Shown here: positions 43,457 through 51,147 of the stretch, in pieces
Layout of the letters: each line of letters starts with the position of its first letter
How positions within the stretch are numbered: the stretch's first letter is position 1
From: Salibaculum sp035270045
GTDB taxonomy: Bacteria > Pseudomonadota > Alphaproteobacteria > Rhodobacterales > Rhodobacteraceae
Assembly: GCF_035270045.1 (NCBI RefSeq)
Contig: NZ_DATFIP010000049.1
Coordinates: 27,547 to 91,546, forward strand
Length of the DNA stretch: 64,000 nucleotides
Direction: 5' to 3'
Notes under the pieces: generated by a model
What the model saw: only the letters and a program-made list of their open reading frames with translations
Database searches by the model: none
What the model was told of the DNA's origin: nothing
Position numbers and translations under genes: made by a program

Positions 43457-44731
43457 ATGGCGCAACAGACGCTTCACCTGCGGATAACCAACATGACGAG
43501 CCTGCCGGACGGCGGCCCGCTTGAGGCGACCGCGGCCCCCGGCGAGATCCTGGAGATCGGCCGCGATAGCGGCATAGGCTGGAGCCTGCCCGACCCTCGC
43601 CGCTTCATCTCGGGACGCCACCTCGAAGTTCGCTACGAGAACGGCGGCTGGTGGCTCTACGACATCTCGACCAACGGGACCTTCGTCAACGGCGCTTCAT
43701 CGCGCGTCAAGAGCCCCCATTCGCTGCAATCGGGGGATCGCCTGCAGGTGGGACATTACAGTGTCGAGGTTACCCTGGACGCGACCGCGGATGGCGAGAC
43801 CCCGGCAATCGGATCGGCGGCGCCACAGGCGGGCACCCCCCCACCCGCGGACATCTGGGGCGCCTCGTCCGGCGGCGTGCAGGTCTCAGAGCCTCAAGCG
43901 TCGCCGCCGCCGCAACAGCCGCCCGCGGACATCTGGGGCACCGGGTCATCGGGCGGTGGTGTGGCGGGCGGCCCGGCCCAGCGTCCCCGCCCCTCTGTTC
44001 AGCCGCTGCCTGGCGGCGCCGGTGGGTCGATGCCGCCCGGACCTCAGCCGGGCCCAGCGCCCACGCCGAACCCTGCGCCGCACCCCGCGCCACCCTCTGG
44101 CGAGGGAAGAGCCGCGCCCTTTGCCCAGCAGCAGGCCGGGCCGCAGCCGCAACAACAGCCCTCTACGGACGCCGTCCTGGCCCAGATTGCCGCGGCCGCG
44201 GGCTTGCCCGAGGGCAGCCTCTCGCAGGGCAACCCGATGGAGACCGCCACCGAGATCGGACGCGCGTTGAATGCCCTGAGCGAGGAACTCTCCAGCCTTC
44301 TACAGGCCCGCGCGGTGGCGCGGCGCTCGGTTCGGTCGGGCCAGGTGACGATGATCGGGCGCGAGGACAACAACCCGCTCAAGTTCATGCCCGCCGCCGA
44401 CCAGGCGCTCAGCGCCATGTTCGGCCCGCCGCGCCCCGGCTTTCAGCGCGGCGGCGAGGCCATCCGCGCCGCCTTTGCCGATATCAAGCGCCACCAGTAT
44501 GCCACCCACGCGGCGATCCAGCCCGCGCTTGCACGTCTGCTCGACGACCTGGCGCCCGAGACCATCGAGGCCCGCATCAAGAAATCCGGCATCCTGCAGA
44601 ATCGCCGCGCCCGCGCCTGGGAAACCTTCGTCGAACGCTGGGACGCCAAGGCCCAGGCCCACGATAATGGCATGCTTGATGTCTTCCTCGCCTACTTCGC
44701 CGAAGCCTACGACGACGAGAACAACCGGTAG
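43457..44731 (+). CDS. tagH: T6SS FHA-domain protein TagH/Fha
   Basis: The product is 424 residues. The N-terminal FHA domain (about 10-105) contains DPRRFISGRHLEVRYENGG and YDISTNGTFVNG, which supply the Arg, Ser and His/Asn residues that bind phosphothreonine. A long Pro/Gly/Gln-rich linker (about 115-230) contains two copies of PPADIWG. The C-terminal domain (about 230-420) fits TagH: FMPAADQALSAMFGPPRPGFQ, then IKRHQYATHAAIQPALARLL. In the known threonine pathway it reads phospho-TssL or phospho-Fha and promotes assembly. Confidence 0.92.
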   Translation: MAQQTLHLRITNMTSLPDGGPLEATAAPGEILEIGRDSGIGWSLPDPRRFISGRHLEVRYENGGWWLYDISTNGTFVNGASSRVKSPHSLQSGDRLQVGHYSVEVTLDATADGETPAIGSAAPQAGTPPPADIWGASSGGVQVSEPQASPPPQQPPADIWGTGSSGGGVAGGPAQRPRPSVQPLPGGAGGSMPPGPQPGPAPTPNPAPHPAPPSGEGRAAPFAQQQAGPQPQQQPSTDAVLAQIAAAAGLPEGSLSQGNPMETATEIGRALNALSEELSSLLQARAVARRSVRSGQVTMIGREDNNPLKFMPAADQALSAMFGPPRPGFQRGGEAIRAAFADIKRHQYATHAAIQPALARLLDDLAPETIEARIKKSGILQNRRARAWETFVERWDAKAQAHDNGMLDVFLAYFAEAYDDENNR

Positions 44732-44753
44732 ACCGACAGACAAACAGGTCCGG

Positions 44754-44787
44754 GGCAAACGCCGGCCGGGCGCCCCCGGCGTTTGCC
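44754..44787 (+). terminator. Strong hairpin after tagH
   Basis: GGCAAACGCCGG at 44754-44765 pairs perfectly with CCGGCGTTTGCC at 44776-44787 (12 bp, 10-base loop). The following bases are AAACCCGATTTCC, without a T-run. It probably ends or attenuates the vgrG-tagH transcript; the AT-rich bases at 44800-44820 could then hold a promoter for the next operon. Confidence 0.6.
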
Positions 44788-44847
44788 AAACCCGATTTCC
44801 GTGTTAGCAATTTACCATTGATGTGCGGATTTCCACGGAGGCCCCGG

Positions 44848-45285
44848 ATGCGCTCTCTCTCGACCCGATCCCTGATAACGGCCTGTCTGCTGGCCCTGAG
44901 CCAGGTCCTGCCCGCCCCGCTGGCAGCACAATCGGCAGGCAATTTTGAGCTGGAACTCAACAACACCGAGTCGGTAGAGGGCGGATGCCGCCTAACCTTC
45001 GTCGCCAAGAACGCCACCGGAACAGCGCTTGAGCAGGCGGCCTACGATGTGGCCGTCTTTGACGATACCGGCGCGGTGTCGGATCGGCTTATCCTCGAAT
45101 TCGGGCGGTTGCCGCAGGACAAGACGCGCGTCGTGCAATTCCTGCTCGACCGGGATTGCGGCCGGGTCTCCCGCTTGTTGCTCAACGGCGCCGAACAATG
45201 CACGCCCGAGACCGGCGGCGAGTCGCGGATCTGCATGGACGCGCTGGCGCCCGGTTCGCGCACGGACGTGCAATTCGGAAGCTGA
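44848..45285 (+). CDS. Hypothetical secreted protein at the head of the exb-like operon
   Basis: The 145-residue product is not recognised. A signal peptide ends near APLAAQ|SAGN. The mature part is a likely beta-sandwich: NFELELNNTESVEGGCRLTF, then AYDVAVFDDTGAVSDRLILE, and five cysteines that could form disulfides. The ATG at 44848 is preceded by GGAGG, which decides the start over an upstream ATG at 44818. It lies 51 bases before exbB and is probably a periplasmic partner of the Exb-like module. Confidence 0.6.
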   Translation: MRSLSTRSLITACLLALSQVLPAPLAAQSAGNFELELNNTESVEGGCRLTFVAKNATGTALEQAAYDVAVFDDTGAVSDRLILEFGRLPQDKTRVVQFLLDRDCGRVSRLLLNGAEQCTPETGGESRICMDALAPGSRTDVQFGS

Positions 45286-45301
45286 GGGCCGGTGCCGGCC
45301 C
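45286..45301 (+). other. Short hairpin between the secreted-protein gene and exbB
   Basis: GGGCCGG at 45286-45292 pairs with CCGGCCC at 45295-45301 with a 2-base loop, right after the stop codon. It may set relative expression within the operon. Confidence 0.3.
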
Positions 45302-45336
45302 CGCTGGCGCGCCCCTGAAAATGGAACGGTCCCGAC

Positions 45337-46029
45337 ATGCCCCGATTCCCGATCGAGGAGATCAGCGCGCTCGCCTGGGGGGTCCTCGGCGCCCTTGCGC
45401 TGCTGTCCGTCTTCGCCGCCACCGTGGTGCTGATCAAGCTGATGCAATTCCGTCGCGCCGGCCTCGGCGATGACAGCATATCGCGCACCGCCGCCGGTCA
45501 GTGGTGCGCGGGCGAGCGCGCCGCGGCACTGGCGGCCGTGCGGGAGGCCCGCGGCCCCCGCGCGGCTTTGCTCCGCGATCTTTTCGAGACGCTGACCGCA
45601 TACCCCGGCAGGCGCGCACTTGCCCAGGCCAGGGGCACGCAGCGCGCGCTCGAGGACCTTTCGCATCTTGGACAGAACATGCGCGGGCTGGAGGCGGTGG
45701 TCCAATCGGCGCCGATGCTGGGGCTGCTGGGTACCGTGCTTGGCATGATCGAGGCCTTCGGCCGCCTTTCTCAGAGTGCCGGTGCGGCAGATCCCGCAGA
45801 GCTGGCCGGCGGGATCTGGACCGCCCTGATCACGACAGCCCTGGGTCTCGCGATAGCGATCCTGTTCTACTTTTTCTCCCTGTGGCTGGAATCGCGGATC
45901 GCGCGGGAACGCGAGGCGCTGGACAGCCTGCTGGCGCAGGTTCTTGGTAACGAGGATCAGGCCGCGCCGGGGCAAGCGCCGGCAAGCGGCGCCCAGACCA
46001 TGGTCGGCGGCCCGGACCACGTCCGATGA
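45337..46029 (+). CDS. ExbB/TolQ/MotA-family proton channel protein
   Basis: The product is 230 residues with three membrane helices (about 12-35, 125-150 and 165-190). The signature VVQSAPMLGLLGTVLGMIEAF marks the MotA/TolQ/ExbB domain, and GIWTALITTALGLAIAIL is the third helix with its conserved Thr residues. It would form the ion channel pentamer that powers the TonB-like protein encoded three genes downstream. It overlaps the first exbD gene by four bases. The location between tagH and the T6SS-associated TonB-like gene is unusual for a siderophore system. Confidence 0.88.
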   Translation: MPRFPIEEISALAWGVLGALALLSVFAATVVLIKLMQFRRAGLGDDSISRTAAGQWCAGERAAALAAVREARGPRAALLRDLFETLTAYPGRRALAQARGTQRALEDLSHLGQNMRGLEAVVQSAPMLGLLGTVLGMIEAFGRLSQSAGAADPAELAGGIWTALITTALGLAIAILFYFFSLWLESRIAREREALDSLLAQVLGNEDQAAPGQAPASGAQTMVGGPDHVR

Positions 46030-46481
46030 CGGCTTCAGTGGGTGATCTGGCAAGCCCGGTGGGAACGGGCGTTCTGCCGCCCCCAGTTGACCGCAAGCGC
46101 AGCGCTTTCGCGCTGACGCCCTTGGCCGATATCATGTTCCAGCTTCTGATCTTCTTCATGCTGTCCAGCAGCCTGGCGCCTTATGCTCTGCTGCCCATGA
46201 GCGGCCCGGCCACCACGGGGTCCGAAACCGCGACACGAACCAACGTGGCCAATACGGCGACCGCTCAGGTGATCTGGCACCTTGAACGGGGCCGCCTGCG
46301 GGCCGGGGACAACAGGATCGATCTGGCTCAGCTTCCTGCTGCGCTCGCGCGGTTGCGGGGTGACGGGATCGAGGACATCGTGGTCTTCGTCACCGAAAGT
46401 GCCCGTGCCCAGGACCTCGCCGACCTGATGGAACCTGTGCGACGGGCCGGTTTCGCACGGCTGCAATTGATCGGGCGTTGA
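46026..46481 (+). CDS. ExbD/TolR-family protein, first copy (acidic residue kept)
   Basis: The product is 151 residues. It has one membrane helix, RSAFALTPLADIMFQLLIFF, with Asp35 at the proton-carrying position of ExbD/TolR. The periplasmic domain ends with ALARLRGDGIEDIVVFVTES and a typical TolR-like fold. It overlaps exbB by four bases and is followed after three bases by a second exbD-like gene. Confidence 0.85.
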   Translation: MTASVGDLASPVGTGVLPPPVDRKRSAFALTPLADIMFQLLIFFMLSSSLAPYALLPMSGPATTGSETATRTNVANTATAQVIWHLERGRLRAGDNRIDLAQLPAALARLRGDGIEDIVVFVTESARAQDLADLMEPVRRAGFARLQLIGR

Positions 46482-46484
46482 TCG

Positions 46485-46907
46485 ATGGCCGCTTTCCTGC
46501 CGTCAGCGAAACCCCGCTTCAGGCCTGATTTTTCCTTGGCCACGGTGAATATTGTCCTTTTGCTGCTGCTCTATTTTCTGGTTGCGGGTGACCCGGCCGA
46601 GATCGAGGAACGCGCGATCACGCCGCCGACGGTGCAGGACCTGCCGCTCGACGGTTTGCCTCGACCTCTGGTGACAATGCGCCCGGGGGGCGGTTTGGCG
46701 CTGAACGGGGTGCCCATCAGTCCTGATGCACTGCGCGGTCGCATCACTTCGGACGAGTTTTCGCGTGTGCATATTCTGGCCGGGCAGGATCACCCGGCGC
46801 AGGCCGTGCTGGCGCTCTCCGGCATCCTGTCCGCGGCGGGGGCCGAGGTACAGATGGTCACCCTGCGCCAAGAAAGCAGGTCCGGTACAGGGCGCGGCGG
46901 ATCATGA
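46485..46907 (+). CDS. ExbD/TolR-like protein, second copy lacking the proton-binding Asp
   Basis: The product is 140 residues with one helix, FSLATVNIVLLLLLYFLVAG. Asn22 occupies the position where ExbD/TolR have Asp. The periplasmic part resembles TolR (LRGRITSDEFSRVHILAGQD, then LALSGILSAAGAEVQMVTL). Since ExbD works as a dimer inside the ExbB pentamer, this copy may pair with the first one. It overlaps the TonB-like gene by four bases. Confidence 0.78.
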   Translation: MAAFLPSAKPRFRPDFSLATVNIVLLLLLYFLVAGDPAEIEERAITPPTVQDLPLDGLPRPLVTMRPGGGLALNGVPISPDALRGRITSDEFSRVHILAGQDHPAQAVLALSGILSAAGAEVQMVTLRQESRSGTGRGGS

Positions 46908-48604
46908 CCGCCGACGCCTCCCAGGCACAGGGCGCGGCAAGCTGGATTCTGGCTGCAGGCCTGTCACTGTCGCTGCATATGGCTGCCGCGACCCTGCTTG
47001 TCGTCGGGCTGCCGGGGGCACCCGAAACGCCCTCGTCACCCGGCACCGGCATCATCGTGCGCAACATGGCGCCCGAGGTCGGCACACGGGCCGCGGCCGC
47101 CACACGTCCGGCCGCCGAATCTGCAACCAGACGTCAGGCCGGGTCGGAACCTGCTGAACGGGTCGCCCCCCAAGCCCCGGCGGATAGTGTGACTGACACC
47201 GCTGAACCGAGGACACGGCAAGATGGCGTTACAGAGCGACCGGACCAGACACGCTTGTCAGCACAGGCACCCAGGCGCGTGGGAAGCAGCACCGGCGGCG
47301 GCCTGCGGCCGGACCCAGTCTCTGCGGGCACCGTCGCATCCCTCGCCGCATCCGTCGCGACCGCAAACGGGCCAATCGCGCGCATTCCGGCCGGGGCTGG
47401 CGCTCCGGTGCTGGCCCAGCGCACCGCTCCGTCCCAAAGGCCCGATCCGGCGCCGGCGCAAGTGCTGGAGCCCGCGCAGGTCCCGACAGAGGATGTGGGC
47501 AAGACACAAGACCCCGCGCAACTGACCCATGCCAGGGCGGCTTCCGTCGGTACGGCACCGGTCACTACGGCCCCTGACACCACTGCGGCTGGTCGGACTG
47601 GCGCCATCGCCCCTGCCCGGCGGGCCCCAGAAACCACGCGTCCGACCGCTGCCCTTCCGGCCACGGGGCCTGCCCCGTCGCGCAGGGTCACGCCACAGAG
47701 ACAGGCGCGTGCCGAAACCCCTCCGCACCAGGCGACCGCGCCATCCACTGCCACGGACCGGGTTGCGCAGGTCCCGCGTGAGGGCCTGCCAACCGAAACC
47801 ACCGCACCGCAGAACCGGGTCACCACCGCGGTGCGCGAGACAACGACGCCTGACCGTCGCACGCGTACACCACCGCAGGAAACCGAAGACCCGGCAACGC
47901 GGGCCACTCGCGACGGGCCGAACCGGCGCCTGTCAGACCGAAGTGCCGCGCCCTTGGACGAGCCCGCCGCTGCGGGCCGCACCCCGGCCGAGCGGGCCTT
48001 CGCACGCGCGATTGGAACGGCGCGCGCGATCTTCGCGGTTCCCTGCCGGTTGATCCGGCCCGAACGCGGACCAGAAGGCCAGCGGCAGATCGCGCTCTAC
48101 AGCCCCGAGCCCGACGACCTCGCCCGGCTGAGCGCGCGATTGGATCAGGCGACAGCACCCCCGCCCGGCATTGTGCAGCACTCCACGACGCGCGCCCAGT
48201 GCGCCGCGCTTGACTATGTGCGCGACATGGCCGACGACCCCTTCACGGGTGTCGATCTTCACCTGCAACATGCCTCTGTCGGGGCGGACCGTCCTTTGGC
48301 AGGTTCGGTGCTGCACCCACTAGGGCAGGGCATCGGCCTGTTCCTGTTAGATCCAGCCGGCCGCGTTTACGACCTTGCGGACTTCGTGGAGACAACCCCC
48401 GGATTCAGCCGCTTCTCGGTGCCGCTGCGCCGCAAGGGGGGCGCTATGGATGGTGCTTTGCTGCTCCTGGCGATCGCGTCCCCCGGCCTGGAAAAGCTGC
48501 AGGTCAGGGCACGCGAGACCCCGCGAGCGACAAGCTTCTTCGCGGCGGCACGGCGGATCAATGGAAACGTGGACCTTTCCATGGCGGGCATCGTCCTGGA
48601 CTAG
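46904..48604 (+). CDS. TonB/TolA-like envelope-spanning protein with PpkA-like C-terminal domain
   Basis: The product is 566 residues. One N-terminal helix, WILAAGLSLSLHMAAATLLV, holds Ser21 and His25 in the SxxxH spacing of TonB/TolA. Residues 45-370 are Pro/Thr/Ala/Arg-rich and probably extended. The C-terminal 190 residues are folded and do not look like the TonB C-terminal domain. Instead they resemble the periplasmic end of PpkA: TTRAQCAALDYV (PpkA: VPEAQCATLDFV), then GLFLLDPAGR (PpkA: ALLLIGPTGR) and SVPLRRK. It probably transduces the proton-motive force across the envelope in the T6SS context. Confidence 0.7.
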   Translation: MTADASQAQGAASWILAAGLSLSLHMAAATLLVVGLPGAPETPSSPGTGIIVRNMAPEVGTRAAAATRPAAESATRRQAGSEPAERVAPQAPADSVTDTAEPRTRQDGVTERPDQTRLSAQAPRRVGSSTGGGLRPDPVSAGTVASLAASVATANGPIARIPAGAGAPVLAQRTAPSQRPDPAPAQVLEPAQVPTEDVGKTQDPAQLTHARAASVGTAPVTTAPDTTAAGRTGAIAPARRAPETTRPTAALPATGPAPSRRVTPQRQARAETPPHQATAPSTATDRVAQVPREGLPTETTAPQNRVTTAVRETTTPDRRTRTPPQETEDPATRATRDGPNRRLSDRSAAPLDEPAAAGRTPAERAFARAIGTARAIFAVPCRLIRPERGPEGQRQIALYSPEPDDLARLSARLDQATAPPPGIVQHSTTRAQCAALDYVRDMADDPFTGVDLHLQHASVGADRPLAGSVLHPLGQGIGLFLLDPAGRVYDLADFVETTPGFSRFSVPLRRKGGAMDGALLLLAIASPGLEKLQVRARETPRATSFFAAARRINGNVDLSMAGIVLD

Positions 48605-48615
48605 CGCCGTAACCG

Positions 48616-49497
48616 CTAGACCGGGGTACCGTCGTCGCGCAGATATCCGAAACGCCGCATGAGGGGCGCGTGGGCGGTGACGATACGGTCTACCTGTTGG
48701 TCCGTCAGATGGGCGCGCCAGGCACCGCTGCGACCCTCGCGAAAGAAACGCTGCGACCGCGCCGGACGTTCGCGAAACCCTTTCTCGGCTTCCTGGCGGG
48801 CCAGGGTGTCGAAATTGCTGAAGCCGATCGCCTTGGAGATCCGCTCGGGGTCGGCCGACAGCCCGAGGAAGCGCGCGGCACCGGCAAAGGCGTTTTCCGC
48901 GTCGTCTGTCATGTCCTCGTAGCGCAGCACGTGACAGGCAAGGCCCGTCGCGTCCACCCAGCTTGTGACATGATCGCTCCAGGTGCCGATGCGCTGGCGA
49001 ACCTGCGGCCGTATGCCCCTGTTGGCCTTCGAAAGTGCATGCCCCGGGTTATTCATGCCCGTAATCGCGGTATCGATGTCGGTTCCGTTGTGACTGGCCA
49101 TGGAAACCACCACGTCCAACGGGTTGCGCAGCAGGTAGACCGCGCCCCGGGTGCCCTGCGGGCCCAACAGCGGCCGCCCGTCAGGCAGGATCTGCCAGGC
49201 GTCGTGGGTCTTGCGGTATTCCGCCTCCATGCCGGTGCCCGCCGTCCAGTCGTAGACCCCGGGGCGCAGCAGATCGACCTCTTCTTCGGTCAGGTCGGCG
49301 GTGTCGAAGCCCAGAACCTCGTCGAGCCATTCGCGACTGCTTGCAATGTGGCCGGTATGAAGGCTGTTGATGTCGACAGGCCTCTCACCGTCCTCGAGCA
49401 GGTTGCTCAGAAAGGTCCGAAACCACGTGTTCCCCGATTTCGGGTAGGATGCCAGCCAGTAGATCCCGCCCCCGGTGACATCCCTCCCGGTCACCAT
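48616..49497 (-). CDS. Sulfotransferase domain protein
   Basis: The product is 293 residues. It has GIYWLASYPKSGNTWFRTFL, the PAPS 5'-phosphosulfate loop of the Sulfotransfer_1 type, then VYLLRNPLDVVVSMASHNG (3'-phosphate loop) and a Lys/Arg-rich end (GFRERPARSQRFFREGRSGAW). It should move sulfate from PAPS onto a hydroxyl or amine. Its ATG overlaps the stop of the HPr-kinase-like gene (TGATG), so the two are coupled. The acceptor could be a sugar or a peptide. Confidence 0.88.
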   Translation of the reverse strand: MVTGRDVTGGGIYWLASYPKSGNTWFRTFLSNLLEDGERPVDINSLHTGHIASSREWLDEVLGFDTADLTEEEVDLLRPGVYDWTAGTGMEAEYRKTHDAWQILPDGRPLLGPQGTRGAVYLLRNPLDVVVSMASHNGTDIDTAITGMNNPGHALSKANRGIRPQVRQRIGTWSDHVTSWVDATGLACHVLRYEDMTDDAENAFAGAARFLGLSADPERISKAIGFSNFDTLARQEAEKGFRERPARSQRFFREGRSGAWRAHLTDQQVDRIVTAHAPLMRRFGYLRDDGTPV

Positions 49498-50420
49498 CAG
49501 CCATTGTCCCGCATGTCCGCCAGCAGCCGGTCGACAAGCGCATCGACCCGCGCCGCCTGTTCCGGTCCGGCGACGTCGGGCCGTGTCACACGTGCCAGGT
49601 GCACCTGTCCGGCCAGCGCCCCGCAGCGTTCAAGGTGCACGGGACCCAGCTTCATCCCCTGAAGATAGCGCACCCGGTACGTGTTGTTGCGCAACGGCCC
49701 GAAGCGGGCCATCCCGTGGATCGGAACGATCCGGACGTCCTCCAGCGTCACATCCTGTCCGAGAATGTAGATCCAGCGTATCGGCGCCGGTGCCGATACG
49801 GCCCTGTCATCCTCTGCGAGCGGCATGTTGAACTTGGCCATATCCGGGCGGATGCGGCGCAGTCCCGCAGTCTCGATTCCCAGCCACTCGGCCGCGTCCT
49901 GCCAGAGCTTGATGCGCGGCAGCCCCGGCAGAGCGGCAGCATTGGCATCAACGGGTACGACATCGTCGGCCAGAACCGGGTAACCGCGCCGGGCAAAGGC
50001 CGCCGCGAGCGTCGACTTGCCAGCACCGGAGGCACCCACGCAGATCATGCAGCGGCCGTCGATCTTGATGGCGTTACCGTGCAGCACGAGATGACCACGC
50101 TGGAACAGAAGGGCCCCGAAGGCCGAGCCCAGCAAGAAGAGACGTACGCTCTCGGCGTCGACTCCCGGCGCGGGATCCACCCGAATTTCTGTGCCCTGCG
50201 CGACCTCGAACCGGGCAACACGCGGGATCTCTAGGATGAAGCGCTCCGGGCTGACCCAGAGCTGTGGGCCGACGCGGGCCGCCTCGCCCAGGGTATCAGG
50301 GTCGACCGCATCATATCTGACCGTCACGTCCGGCATGGCGCCGGGCCCCGCCGAGAAGAGTTCGGGCAAGACGATGTCGCTTTGCAGGGTCAGGCCGAAG
50401 ACTGTGTAGCTGTTGCTCAT
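49497..50420 (-). CDS. HPr-kinase-like protein, candidate lasso peptide kinase
   Basis: From the ATG at 50420 the product is 307 residues. An N-terminal domain (FGLTLQSDIVLPEL) precedes a kinase core: VLHGNAIKIDGRCMICVGAS, with the P-loop GASGAGKS at 129-136 and LADDVVPVD with Asp152/Asp153. It lacks the family HPr(Ser) N-terminal domain, as do the kinases PadeK, ThcoK and SyanK that phosphorylate the C-terminal Ser of lasso peptides. A precursor ending in Ser is encoded 18 kb away in this window. It overlaps the sulfotransferase gene. Confidence 0.78.
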   Translation of the reverse strand: MSNSYTVFGLTLQSDIVLPELFSAGPGAMPDVTVRYDAVDPDTLGEAARVGPQLWVSPERFILEIPRVARFEVAQGTEIRVDPAPGVDAESVRLFLLGSAFGALLFQRGHLVLHGNAIKIDGRCMICVGASGAGKSTLAAAFARRGYPVLADDVVPVDANAAALPGLPRIKLWQDAAEWLGIETAGLRRIRPDMAKFNMPLAEDDRAVSAPAPIRWIYILGQDVTLEDVRIVPIHGMARFGPLRNNTYRVRYLQGMKLGPVHLERCGALAGQVHLARVTRPDVAGPEQAARVDALVDRLLADMRDNG

Positions 50421-50514
50421 CAAAAAGGCATTCCCGGGCAAGGTCGGACGGACTGGAAAGGGCAGTGGCACGGGCGGGCGCAAGATGCCCCGTCGCCGTG
50501 CCGGTGGCAAGCCT

Positions 50515-51147
50515 TCAGCGGATCAGGCGCTCCGTGCGCAGATAACCAATGTCCGGCGCGATCCATTGCCGTGATTTCCAGATCACCCCGTCACCACCCC
50601 GCCAGTAGGTATTCGTGAACTCCAACCCGTCCGCGCGACATGTCTCGGCAAGGCGCGTAACCTCGTGGCGCGTCCCGACGATGGTGATGGTCTCGGACCC
50701 GCGCCCGGCCAAGCGGCATTGATACTCGCGGATCTGCGGACGGTTCTCGCCATCCAGGTAGCTGTGACGCAGCACGTGGCTCGGCGCCGCAGCGCGGTCT
50801 GCCAGCAGGGCACGGGTGCCGTCGGTTTCAGCCGTCATCAGGTCAGGGCCCAGGCCACGGGTCGCCGTCAGCACGCCCGCAGCGAAAGAGAGCGAGACAT
50901 TATCCGGGGTCTGCCATGTAAGCACGTCACCATTGCGCCCGGAAAGGCCCAGCAGGGCGGCGGTGCCCATCTGCGGCACGCTGGCGTAGAGAGTCGGCTG
51001 ACCCCGCTCCTCAAGCGCCGCGCGCGTCAGGCCGGTCCTGGGATCGGACGCCTGGGCGCCCTGCCCCGGCAGCGCGATTTGCCCGCAACCCGCCAGCGCC
51101 AGCCCGAGCACGGTCATAAGACCTGCCGCACGTATTCCTGTCCTCAT
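50515..51147 (-). CDS. yjbF: YjbF-family lipoprotein
   Basis: The product is 210 residues. A lipobox LALAGCGQ near residue 20 makes it a likely lipoprotein. The body fits YjbF/GfcB: DVLTWQTPDNVSLSFAAGVL, then ATRGLGPDLMTAE and a C-terminal FTNTYWRGGDGVIWKSRQW. YjbEFGH genes affect exopolysaccharide production. I chose the ATG at 51147, which overlaps the yjbH stop as ATGA. Confidence 0.85.
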   Translation of the reverse strand: MRTGIRAAGLMTVLGLALAGCGQIALPGQGAQASDPRTGLTRAALEERGQPTLYASVPQMGTAALLGLSGRNGDVLTWQTPDNVSLSFAAGVLTATRGLGPDLMTAETDGTRALLADRAAAPSHVLRHSYLDGENRPQIREYQCRLAGRGSETITIVGTRHEVTRLAETCRADGLEFTNTYWRGGDGVIWKSRQWIAPDIGYLRTERLIR

